A stretch of DNA of 49,687 nucleotides from Vampirovibrionales bacterium (lineage in GTDB: Bacteria > Cyanobacteriota > Vampirovibrionia > Vampirovibrionales > Vampirovibrionaceae), in NCBI GenBank assembly GCA_029866025.1, contig JARXAD010000002.1:1-49687 (forward strand), written 5' to 3'. The position numbers and the translations under genes were made by a program. Under the pieces are notes generated by a model. That model saw only the letters and a program-made list of their open reading frames with translations, was not told the DNA's origin and made no database searches. Shown in pieces: positions 42,912 to 49,687 of the stretch (position 1 is the first letter of the stretch; every line of letters begins with the position of its first letter).

Positions 42912-42961
42912 TCACCTCCGGTTTCCAATGAAAAAGCTCCCAAAAAGGGAGCCGGAGGTGA
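42912..42961 (-). terminator. Terminator-like hairpin nested in a helix sequestering a ribosome-binding site
   Basis: On the minus strand GCTCCC-TTTTT-GGGAGC is followed by five T (an intrinsic terminator). It is enclosed by TCACCTCCGG on one side and CCGGAGGTGA, the Shine-Dalgarno of the HrgA-like gene, on the other. The 10-bp outer helix would hide the ribosome site. Confidence 0.6.
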
Positions 42962-43140
42962 TTAACCGCCATAGAACGGTCGCGACACTCTTTAGCTCTC
43001 GGCAAACCGAGGGCCTGGACATACAGTGCCGCCCCCCGGCTTGAAAGCCAGGAAAGACGGCACCTGTTGTGGCCAGATGCGAGCCATCTATGGACGGGGT
43101 AATCAGCCCCGACCTCTACCTGTTGGTAGAAGTAGAACAA
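42912..43140 (+). ncRNA. Densely structured RNA element resembling a HEARO/IscB omega RNA
   Basis: Seven or more consecutive helices in 230 bases: TCACCTCCGG/CCGGAGGTGA enclosing GCTCCC/GGGAGC; ACCG/CGGT; CTCGG/CCGAG; a composite arm CTGG-CAG-TGCCG-GGCT ... AGCC-CGGCA-CTG-CCAG; AGATG/CATCT; CGGGG/CCCCG; TCTACC/GGTAGA. The order, and the 3' segment with GAGCCATCTATGG then GGGGTAATC, recall HEARO/OMEGA RNAs as I remember them. No IscB-like ORF is present. The assignment is by recall, not search, and the strand is uncertain. That a structured element exists is much firmer than its identity. Confidence 0.5.
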
Positions 43141-43242
43141 TCATACCGTGGGAAGGCCTAATTAGACACATTCTGCCCAAAAGGGCCTTGGCACGATAAA
43201 ATGTAGTGTTATTCCCCATCTGTTCTTGGAAAGCCCTGATTC
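43141..43242. other. Short divergent promoter region before the MmeI-like gene
   Basis: Contains an AAGGCC ... GGGCCTT inverted pair. I see no clear -35/-10 pair. TTGGCAC followed by GATAAAATG only vaguely resembles a sigma-54 site and lacks the -12 GC. It presumably carries the promoter of the gene at 43243. Confidence 0.3.
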
Positions 43243-46056
43243 GTGCCTTTAACCCTCAATGAAATACGCCGTAACGCCCAAGACTTTGCCCGTGAGTGGC
43301 AAGGGGTGGCCAGTGAACGGGCCGAATCCCAATCCTTTTGGAATGACCTACTCAAGGTGTTTGGGGTAAACAGACGTTATGTAGCTAGCTTTGAGAAGGC
43401 GGTTGAACGATTGGGCAGAGCCCAAGGCCGCATTGATCTGTTTTGGCCTGGTATTCTTTTGGCAGAGCATAAATCAGCGGGGCAAGATTTGAACAAAGCC
43501 ACCACGCAAGCCTTTGATTACTTACAAGGCATTAGAGATCGTGACTTGCCCCAATATATTATTGTGTCCGATTTTCAGCGCTTCAAGCTGTTTTCGCTTG
43601 GGGGCAATACCCTTGAGGAAACCGAGTTTACACTGGCTGAACTGCCTCAAAACATTGAAAAACTCAGTTTTTTGGCAGGGTATACGCCACGAACCTACAA
43701 AGACGAAGACCCCATCAACATTAAGGCGGCTGAAAAGCTAGGCAATCTGTTTGATGGCCTAAAAGCCAATGGCTATGAAGAACACGCCCTAAAGGTGTTT
43801 TTGGTGCGCTTGCTGTTTATTTTGTTTGCTGAAGACACCGCCATTTTTGAGAAAGATCTGTTTCGGTGGTGTATTGAAAACAAAACCCGTGAAGACGGAA
43901 GCGACGTGGGAGCTTTTATTAGCACCCTGTTTGCCTTACTGGATGAACCCGAAAACCGTCGCCAACGCAATACCGATGAAGACCTGCTAAAGTTTCCCTA
44001 TGTGAATGGGTCGCTGTTTGGTGAAAACCTACGCCCACCCCATTTTGATGCCGCTGCCCGTGATGCCCTACTAGAGCTATGCGCCATCCGCTGGAATGAA
44101 GTGTCCCCCGCTATTTTTGGCTCCATGTTTCAAGCGGCCATGAACCAAACCGAGAGGCGGCGCTTGGGAGCCCACTACACCAGCGAGAAAAACATTCTTA
44201 AGGTGATTAATGGCCTGTTTTTGGATGGCCTCAAAGACGAACTAGCCCAAGTGCTGGCCGATAAAAGCACCCGCCGAAAAGCCAAGCTAGACGCCCTACA
44301 AACCAAGCTACGGGGCCTTACTTTTTTAGACCCTGCCTGTGGGTGTGGCAACTTTTTGGTGATTGCTTACCGAGAGCTACGCTTACTAGAAACCCAGATC
44401 ATTAAAGCCTTAGAAGCCTTGGAAACAGAAGCGAGTGGGGGCCAGTTACGAACCGATACCGCCCTGCGTTCCATCGTCAACGTGGATCAATTTTATGGCA
44501 TTGAAATTGAAGAGCTACCTGTACAGATTGCCCGTGTGGCCTTGTGGTTGACTGACCACCAAATGAACATACGCTTGGCCCAAGAAACGGGCCTGCATGT
44601 GCTGCGCCTACCGTTAAAAACCGAGCCCCACATTGTGGGTGGCACCCCCGAAACAGGCAACGCCCTGCGCATAGATTGGGCCACAGTAATACCCCCACAG
44701 CGCCTTAGTTATATTTTGGGCAACCCGCCCTTTATTGGGAAGAACAAACGAACGGCGCAACAAACAGACGATATAGATCTGGTTTTTGGCAACCACAAAG
44801 GAGCTAAAAATTTGGATTATGTGGCTTGCTGGTACGCAAAGGCCGCTGAGTTTATTCAAGGCTCAAACATTGCTTGCGCTTTTGTAAGCACCAATAGCAT
44901 TACCCAAGGCGAGCAAGTGAGCATTTTATGGCCTTTTCTCTTTCAAAAAGGGATAAAGCTGCACTTTGCCCATCGCACCTTTAAGTGGATAAACGAGGCG
45001 CGGGGTAAGGCCGCTGTTTATTGCGTGATTATCGGATTTTCAATGCGTACTGCTCAACAACCACGCTTGTTTTCATACGATGACATTGCAGGTGAACCGC
45101 TTGAAATTACGGCATCAAATATTAGCCCTTATCTGGTTGATTTTAACAATACGGTCATTGCTGATAGAGGTACTACTTTGTGCGATGTGCCGCCAATGAT
45201 AAAGGGGAGCCAACCAACTGACGGTGGTTTTTTGATGATGACGAGCGTTGAAAAGGATGAAACCTTACGTCAAGAACCCGCACTTGCTTTATATATTCGC
45301 CCATTGTTAGGAGCAGAAGAATATATCAACGGTATTAAGCGGTACTGTTTTTGGTTACAAGATATTGATCCTGCTGTCTTACGCCAATCGAAAATCCTTT
45401 CCCAACGGCTCGCAGGTGTGCGTAAAAAACGTTTGGAAAGTACCAAAACAGCCACCCAAGACTGGGCCAACAGGCCTTGGCTTTTCACAGAAAATCGCCA
45501 GACCAAACAACCTTATGTACTTGTGCCCAGTGTTTCCTCTGAAACAAGACGGTATATTCCAATGGGATTCATATCACCAGATGTAATTGCTAACAATCTT
45601 GTATTCATGATTCCTAACGTAACTTTATATCATTTTGGGGTTCTTACCTCCCACATGCACATGGCATGGATGCGTCAAGTGTGTGGACGGTTAAAGAGCG
45701 ATTACCGCTACTCCAACAAATTGGTTTATAACAACTTTCCGTGGCCTGCTAGCCCCACCCCTGCCCAAACCCAAGCAGTAGAGGCCGCCGCACAAGCCGT
45801 GCTGGATGCCCGTGCCCCGTACCTAGCCAGCGGTAACACCTTGGCCGATTTGTACGACGCCAACACCATGCCCCCCGATTTGTTAAAAGCCCACCAGCGA
45901 TTGGATAAAGCCGTGGATGCTTGCTATGGTCGCCGTACCTTTACCAGCGAGCTAGAACGAGTGACCTACCTGTTTGAACTATACCAGCAACTCACCGCCC
46001 CTCTCGCTGCCCAATTAACCCCATCCACCACTCGCAAGCCTAGAAAGGCACCCTAA
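43243..46056 (+). CDS. MmeI-like type IIL/IIG restriction-modification enzyme
   Basis: A single 937-residue chain combining nuclease, adenine methyltransferase and specificity parts, close to MmeI in length. The N-terminal PD-(D/E)XK core is GRIDLFWPGILLAEHKS, with D65, E75 and K77. A helical linker (about 180-330) follows. The methyltransferase has motif I FLDPACGCGNFLV (about 363) and catalytic NPPF (about 494-497). A target-recognition region at about 630-830 includes TENRQTKQPYVLVPSV, and the C-terminal KSDYRYSNKLVYNNFPWP follows. It starts at GTG 43243. All key residues are present, so it is likely functional. The single chain cleaves and methylates one strand of its site, which explains the absence of a separate nuclease gene. 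Confidence 0.88.
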   Translation: MPLTLNEIRRNAQDFAREWQGVASERAESQSFWNDLLKVFGVNRRYVASFEKAVERLGRAQGRIDLFWPGILLAEHKSAGQDLNKATTQAFDYLQGIRDRDLPQYIIVSDFQRFKLFSLGGNTLEETEFTLAELPQNIEKLSFLAGYTPRTYKDEDPINIKAAEKLGNLFDGLKANGYEEHALKVFLVRLLFILFAEDTAIFEKDLFRWCIENKTREDGSDVGAFISTLFALLDEPENRRQRNTDEDLLKFPYVNGSLFGENLRPPHFDAAARDALLELCAIRWNEVSPAIFGSMFQAAMNQTERRRLGAHYTSEKNILKVINGLFLDGLKDELAQVLADKSTRRKAKLDALQTKLRGLTFLDPACGCGNFLVIAYRELRLLETQIIKALEALETEASGGQLRTDTALRSIVNVDQFYGIEIEELPVQIARVALWLTDHQMNIRLAQETGLHVLRLPLKTEPHIVGGTPETGNALRIDWATVIPPQRLSYILGNPPFIGKNKRTAQQTDDIDLVFGNHKGAKNLDYVACWYAKAAEFIQGSNIACAFVSTNSITQGEQVSILWPFLFQKGIKLHFAHRTFKWINEARGKAAVYCVIIGFSMRTAQQPRLFSYDDIAGEPLEITASNISPYLVDFNNTVIADRGTTLCDVPPMIKGSQPTDGGFLMMTSVEKDETLRQEPALALYIRPLLGAEEYINGIKRYCFWLQDIDPAVLRQSKILSQRLAGVRKKRLESTKTATQDWANRPWLFTENRQTKQPYVLVPSVSSETRRYIPMGFISPDVIANNLVFMIPNVTLYHFGVLTSHMHMAWMRQVCGRLKSDYRYSNKLVYNNFPWPASPTPAQTQAVEAAAQAVLDARAPYLASGNTLADLYDANTMPPDLLKAHQRLDKAVDACYGRRTFTSELERVTYLFELYQQLTAPLAAQLTPSTTRKPRKAP

Positions 46057-46060
46057 CACC

Positions 46061-46117
46061 ATGAAAGCTGTCATTTTTACCCGTATTTCCAGTGCAGGGC
46101 AGGAAGACAATAATTAA
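46061..46117 (+). pseudogene. Serine recombinase N-terminal stub
   Basis: Eighteen residues, MKAVIFTRISSAGQEDNN, then a stop. The TRISS segment is the start of the resolvase catalytic domain, including the nucleophile serine region. The rest of the gene is missing. It begins 4 bases after the MmeI-like stop, and the 3' end of the convergent TPR-PIN gene follows, so the gene was probably cut when that DNA arrived. Confidence 0.65.
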
Positions 46118-46141
46118 TAGGCATTGCTAAATAATAATTAT

Positions 46142-49100
46142 CTATACCCTAACAAGATTATGCCGTTCCCACAAAGTAATATTTTGGCTAATAATACGAA
46201 AGTTTTTGCTTTGCTCGCCAAATATTTGACTAAGAACATCTTTAAAAAGAGGAATCATACGAAGTCCAGAGCGGTACTTAGTCAAAGCTTTAAGACACAG
46301 ATCTAAAATCCATAATTTGTGCCTATCTAAAACCTCTGGATTGCTCCATATTTTTGCAAGAAGTACTGCAAGAACTCTAATAGTATCCTCATCAGTACAG
46401 GACTTAAAAGCTCTTACAAAAACTTTATCTACTTCACTATTTACAACCATTTGATTTCTTTGGAGCAGATCTAAAAGGAGACCATCACTTATTGGAAGAA
46501 AGTCATAATTATTTTTGATTAGAGTTACGATAGCTTTATTAAAGCGAGCTATGTCTATAATTTCTGTCTTAAGCAAAAGGTTCAGTATGTTAAACACCCA
46601 AGCTCCATTTACCCCTACATCATTTTTAGATAGCCAACGTAGCATTTGATCATCTGAATACAACTTGGCATGCATTTCTTTCGCAATAAGAACGGCATCC
46701 ATAGAGCTACTGCCTATCATTTTCCCAAGATTACTATAGTTATCAAACCCATAATCTAAGGCATATGATACAGGAGTTATTTCAATATCCCCTGCTTTCT
46801 TTGCCTGGGTCAATATATTTAGGAGACTTTCATGCTGTGCTTTTTCCTTCTGCACTATTTCGGGTGCTACTTCTATTGAAAAATAGCCTTTATCATTTTT
46901 ACCCATAACTCGCCTGGGTCTTTTCTCGTGGTAACTAGCGATTATTTCGCTCAGCTCATCAAGTAAAGATTGGGGCATTACTCTTCTTATTGGAAGTGAT
47001 AAAAATTCATCGAATAACCCTAAGAGGTTAAGAGTGAGAACTGAAGTGACATCGAGAACTACTATATCGTTTTCTTCTAAAATTCCAATTGTATCGTAAT
47101 TTCCCATAAAACATACAAATTTACTATCTTCAGAGGTAGTCAAATCTTGCCAAACCTCTATTAAAGAAGCTCCCACAAATTTGGAAAATACTCCTAGAGG
47201 AATTGAATTACTTTCATAAAACTGCAGTGCCTTCTTGACAAGCTTATGTCTTTCATCAAACTGTTGAAATAAAAGAGAAAAATCATTATCTTCAATTTCC
47301 ATTTTATGTAAAAAATCATTACTAGGAAACATCGTCGCAAACTCAGAAAAAATTTTTTGAAAGGCATAGGTATATTTAGATAGAATTTCTTCGACTACAT
47401 AGGACAATTTTTCAATTGGCCCTTCTCGTAAAACTACGACATCTCCTTTTTTTAGTCCTAACAATATTTGTGAAAATTCATCAGTAATTTTAATATCCCC
47501 CGCCTCAGAATTTATAAGATCATCATCTTTTTCAAGAATGGTTACAATTTTTTTCTCATTTCCATTTCTGAGAATTACTGTGCAATCTGCTTTAATCTCT
47601 GCTGGGAAATCTAATAATTCTTCATCTAATTCTGACTTGTCTTCTGGTCGACTCTGTTCCAAATGCATACAAAGTCCAAAATATATAGTGTGTGTTTTAG
47701 GATTGTCAAAATCTAATCGCCTTGCTCTATAAGCAAATTCCAAATAATTAGGAAGCCCAAGTAGTACTCTTATACGGGCAATATCAACCAAGGTGTTTGG
47801 ATCATTCTTAATCTCTTCAAAAGGTATATTTTTCACAATATTAATTGCAGCTTCCTTATTGCCCAGTCTGAATTCAAGATAAGCAACCCTTATCATTAGA
47901 GAATAGTTTTTAGGCTCAATTTCAAAAAGCATTAGAAGCAATTCTTTTGCTTTAACCAGATTATTAATAGATTCATAAATGGCTGCTTCAATTTCAGTAA
48001 TAGTTGGTATAGCTTCCCCATTTGCGCGTATAGCCTCTGCAATATACAAAGTTTCTTTATAATTCATTGAGTAGTAAAGCGAAATTAAATAATTTCTAAG
48101 AAGAGGGTTATCTCTTGTTGTGTCTATTATTGGCCTATATGCTTCAACAGCTTTTTTGTAATTTCCTGTTCGGTAATAAAGATGCCCTAATTCCAACAAA
48201 AGTCCTTCTCTTTTAGAGTCTTCGAATCTTTCTATTGATTCTTCTAGAACTAGAATCGCATTTTCTCTTCTCCCTTCTAAACTCTCTTTTAAGGCTAAAA
48301 GCTTAAAATATTCTGGTGCTTCAGACCAGATAGGCTGCAGGAGCTCAAGTACACTCTCAATTCTTTCACCTTTATTAGATAAAGTGTAAGCTCTCATTAG
48401 GATCCCTGCCAATGAGAGTACTGCGGAATCTTCTAAATGGCTATGCAGCATCGGCTCAATGATAGAGATCGCTTTCTTGGGCTGCTTTGTTGCAATATAT
48501 ACATCTGATAAGGCTAACGATATGTCATACCTTACTTCTTCACGCTGAATACTCTCAAATGCTTTAATAGCGTCTTCATATTGATCCAACATTAATAAGA
48601 TAAGGCCTTTATTTTGGAATGAAATATCATCCTGTGGATCTAATTCCAGTGCCTTATCACAATCATTCAAACCACTTCGATATTTACCTAAAAATTTATT
48701 TGCACCGGCACGATTAGCATATGCCAGATGCATAAGATATTTATGTGGCTTTTTCTCAAGGATTTGAATTGCTTTACTTAATAACTCCTCAGCTTCTGTT
48801 ACTTTACTCCTAACAACCGTGGGAATTTTCCATGGAGGAAAGGAAGCTTCTTGTACCTCCAACAATAATAAATTCCCTATTTTTGTTAAAATCAAGGCAT
48901 CTTCTGGAAATAGCTCATTCGCTCTTCTTAGAAAGAATTCTGCATCATCATACAAAGACTCATCGGTAGCGTTTTGTGCTAAAGAAATTAAACATTCCTT
49001 ATCTTCAAATATCCACGGGTTCTTTACCTTAAATTCCTCTAGTACTTTTTCATTCGAGGTATGTTTTGCTGAGCGCAAATAGACTCCAACAACACTGGCA

Positions 49101-49687
49101 TTCTCTTTATTTAGGTCTTGCTGTCTCGTAAATTCATAAGCCCCATTGCTATCGTCTTTTAGAATATATGATAACGATTTATTACTTATTGCTATTTTGT
49201 TTTCTGGTTCCAACTCGTAAGCAATATCAATAAAACCATAGGCTGCTTCAGCATTTCCCTGAAGTTGTTTACAGGCAGCAAGGTTAGTGAGTATTTTAAA
49301 TTGCAATTGAGGAGATGGACTTTTATACTTTATAGCCTCTCTTAATTCTTGAAGAAGCTTTTCGGCTGCTTCGGTAAGCCCTTGTTCTACTAACTCTTTA
49401 GCTACAGTAATTCTTACATTATATTCTTTTTCTGATTCGGGTATCGGATTAGAGGGTGTGTCTTTTAGAGAGACCAGCTCTTTTATAGACTGTATTTCCT
49501 TACAAACTTCAAGGTGACGAGTTTCGGCTCGGGCCTCCTGTAAAGCATGGCCCTGGGTTGAGTTAAGGAGGCTTTCTAATATGGCTTGATTTAATCTTTT
49601 TAGTAGGTCTTCAACGATTTCATTTGTTTGGTCTTCAGCATCAAAGCCTGTTAAAGCAATAAATGCCGAAATTACATCTTTATCTTG
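46142..49687 (-). CDS. TPR-GreA/B-C-PIN type conflict-system protein, 5' end beyond window
   Basis: The minus frame is open from the right window edge (no start codon inside) to 46142, at least 1181 residues. Most of it is tetratricopeptide repeats (for example ANKFLGKYRSGLNDCDKALELDPQD, YYRTGNYKKAVEAYRPII). A GreA/GreB C-terminal-like domain lies around 47395-47610 (QILLGLKKGDVVVLREGP). A PIN-type nuclease domain lies around 46590-47080 with acidic residues in VVLDVTSV, LLDELSEI, SSMDAVLIAKE and LYSDDQML. From memory this order matches the TPR-GreAB-C-PIN architecture proposed computationally for biological conflict. It would recognise a stress or phage signal and cleave RNA. The gene is AT-rich compared with the MmeI-like gene beside it. 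Confidence 0.75.
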   Translation of the reverse strand, partial: QDKDVISAFIALTGFDAEDQTNEIVEDLLKRLNQAILESLLNSTQGHALQEARAETRHLEVCKEIQSIKELVSLKDTPSNPIPESEKEYNVRITVAKELVEQGLTEAAEKLLQELREAIKYKSPSPQLQFKILTNLAACKQLQGNAEAAYGFIDIAYELEPENKIAISNKSLSYILKDDSNGAYEFTRQQDLNKENASVVGVYLRSAKHTSNEKVLEEFKVKNPWIFEDKECLISLAQNATDESLYDDAEFFLRRANELFPEDALILTKIGNLLLLEVQEASFPPWKIPTVVRSKVTEAEELLSKAIQILEKKPHKYLMHLAYANRAGANKFLGKYRSGLNDCDKALELDPQDDISFQNKGLILLMLDQYEDAIKAFESIQREEVRYDISLALSDVYIATKQPKKAISIIEPMLHSHLEDSAVLSLAGILMRAYTLSNKGERIESVLELLQPIWSEAPEYFKLLALKESLEGRRENAILVLEESIERFEDSKREGLLLELGHLYYRTGNYKKAVEAYRPIIDTTRDNPLLRNYLISLYYSMNYKETLYIAEAIRANGEAIPTITEIEAAIYESINNLVKAKELLLMLFEIEPKNYSLMIRVAYLEFRLGNKEAAINIVKNIPFEEIKNDPNTLVDIARIRVLLGLPNYLEFAYRARRLDFDNPKTHTIYFGLCMHLEQSRPEDKSELDEELLDFPAEIKADCTVILRNGNEKKIVTILEKDDDLINSEAGDIKITDEFSQILLGLKKGDVVVLREGPIEKLSYVVEEILSKYTYAFQKIFSEFATMFPSNDFLHKMEIEDNDFSLLFQQFDERHKLVKKALQFYESNSIPLGVFSKFVGASLIEVWQDLTTSEDSKFVCFMGNYDTIGILEENDIVVLDVTSVLTLNLLGLFDEFLSLPIRRVMPQSLLDELSEIIASYHEKRPRRVMGKNDKGYFSIEVAPEIVQKEKAQHESLLNILTQAKKAGDIEITPVSYALDYGFDNYSNLGKMIGSSSMDAVLIAKEMHAKLYSDDQMLRWLSKNDVGVNGAWVFNILNLLLKTEIIDIARFNKAIVTLIKNNYDFLPISDGLLLDLLQRNQMVVNSEVDKVFVRAFKSCTDEDTIRVLAVLLAKIWSNPEVLDRHKLWILDLCLKALTKYRSGLRMIPLFKDVLSQIFGEQSKNFRIISQNITLWERHNLVRV

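Noticed and set aside
43141-43242. Sigma-54 promoter before the MmeI-like gene
   Set aside because: TGGCAC is present, but the required GC at -12 is missing, so the match is not convincing.
44477-44859. Minus-strand frames inside the MmeI-like gene
   Set aside because: Overlapping antisense readings of the methyltransferase region without family similarity.

Overview
The window reads as an accessory, island-rich stretch of a Gram-negative chromosome or large plasmid. An outer membrane is implied by a two-partner secretion pair (TpsB/TpsA) and a complete type I secretion system (RTX substrate, TolC, HlyB and HlyD homologues). The organism cannot be named from sequence alone. Pseudomonadota is the best guess, and a DUF3768 gene leans towards Alphaproteobacteria.

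Layout. (1) 1-600: an IS1-type element cut by the left edge, with its transposase split over two frames at an A6C slippery heptamer. (2) 845-6771: a tight operon of a TpsB transporter, a CCA/poly(A)-polymerase-like nucleotidyltransferase and a TpsA-type secreted protein. (3) 7.1-9.5 kb: a broken tyrosine recombinase, a convergent AT-rich reverse transcriptase of the defence/unknown-group kind, and the lone 3' half of a CAU-anticodon tRNA, which looks like an attachment-site scar. (4) 9.7-11.45 kb: umuD-umuC (DNA polymerase V type) behind a perfect 16-bp palindrome. (5) 11.5-13.2 kb: a secreted matrixin-type metalloprotease flanked by TPR-like helices. (6) 13.4-37.3 kb: the centrepiece. A membrane-anchored 480-residue protein is followed by a tandem array of five small three-TM proteins, interleaved with truncated copies of the N-terminus of the next gene. 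That gene encodes a 5068-residue RTX protein with 33 tandem 71-90-residue repeats and three LamG-like domains, and its own TolC-HlyB-HlyD exporter follows. (7) 37.7-42 kb: phage/mobile genes (winged-helix protein, ParB-like protein, C5 cytosine methyltransferase, terminase-small-like protein), then an intact tyrosine recombinase coupled to DUF3768 on the other strand. (8) 42-49.7 kb: a defence-type cluster with an HrgA-like PD-(D/E)XK protein, a densely structured 230-nt element resembling a HEARO/IscB omega RNA without its nuclease, an MmeI-like restriction-modification enzyme, a serine recombinase stub, and a TPR-GreA/B-C-PIN protein that runs off the right edge.

How the parts fit. The RTX giant carries a C-terminal T1SS-type tail and sits directly before its exporter, so it is very probably secreted or surface-held. 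Its N-terminus (first ~100 residues) has been duplicated at least four times upstream, each copy followed by a small membrane protein whose N-terminus is nearly constant and whose membrane part diverges. This looks like a polymorphic toxin/adhesin with an array of paired membrane partners (immunity or retention proteins), and it is the strongest candidate here for an undescribed system. Recombinase remnants, the tRNA scar and the IS end mark repeated insertion of mobile DNA.
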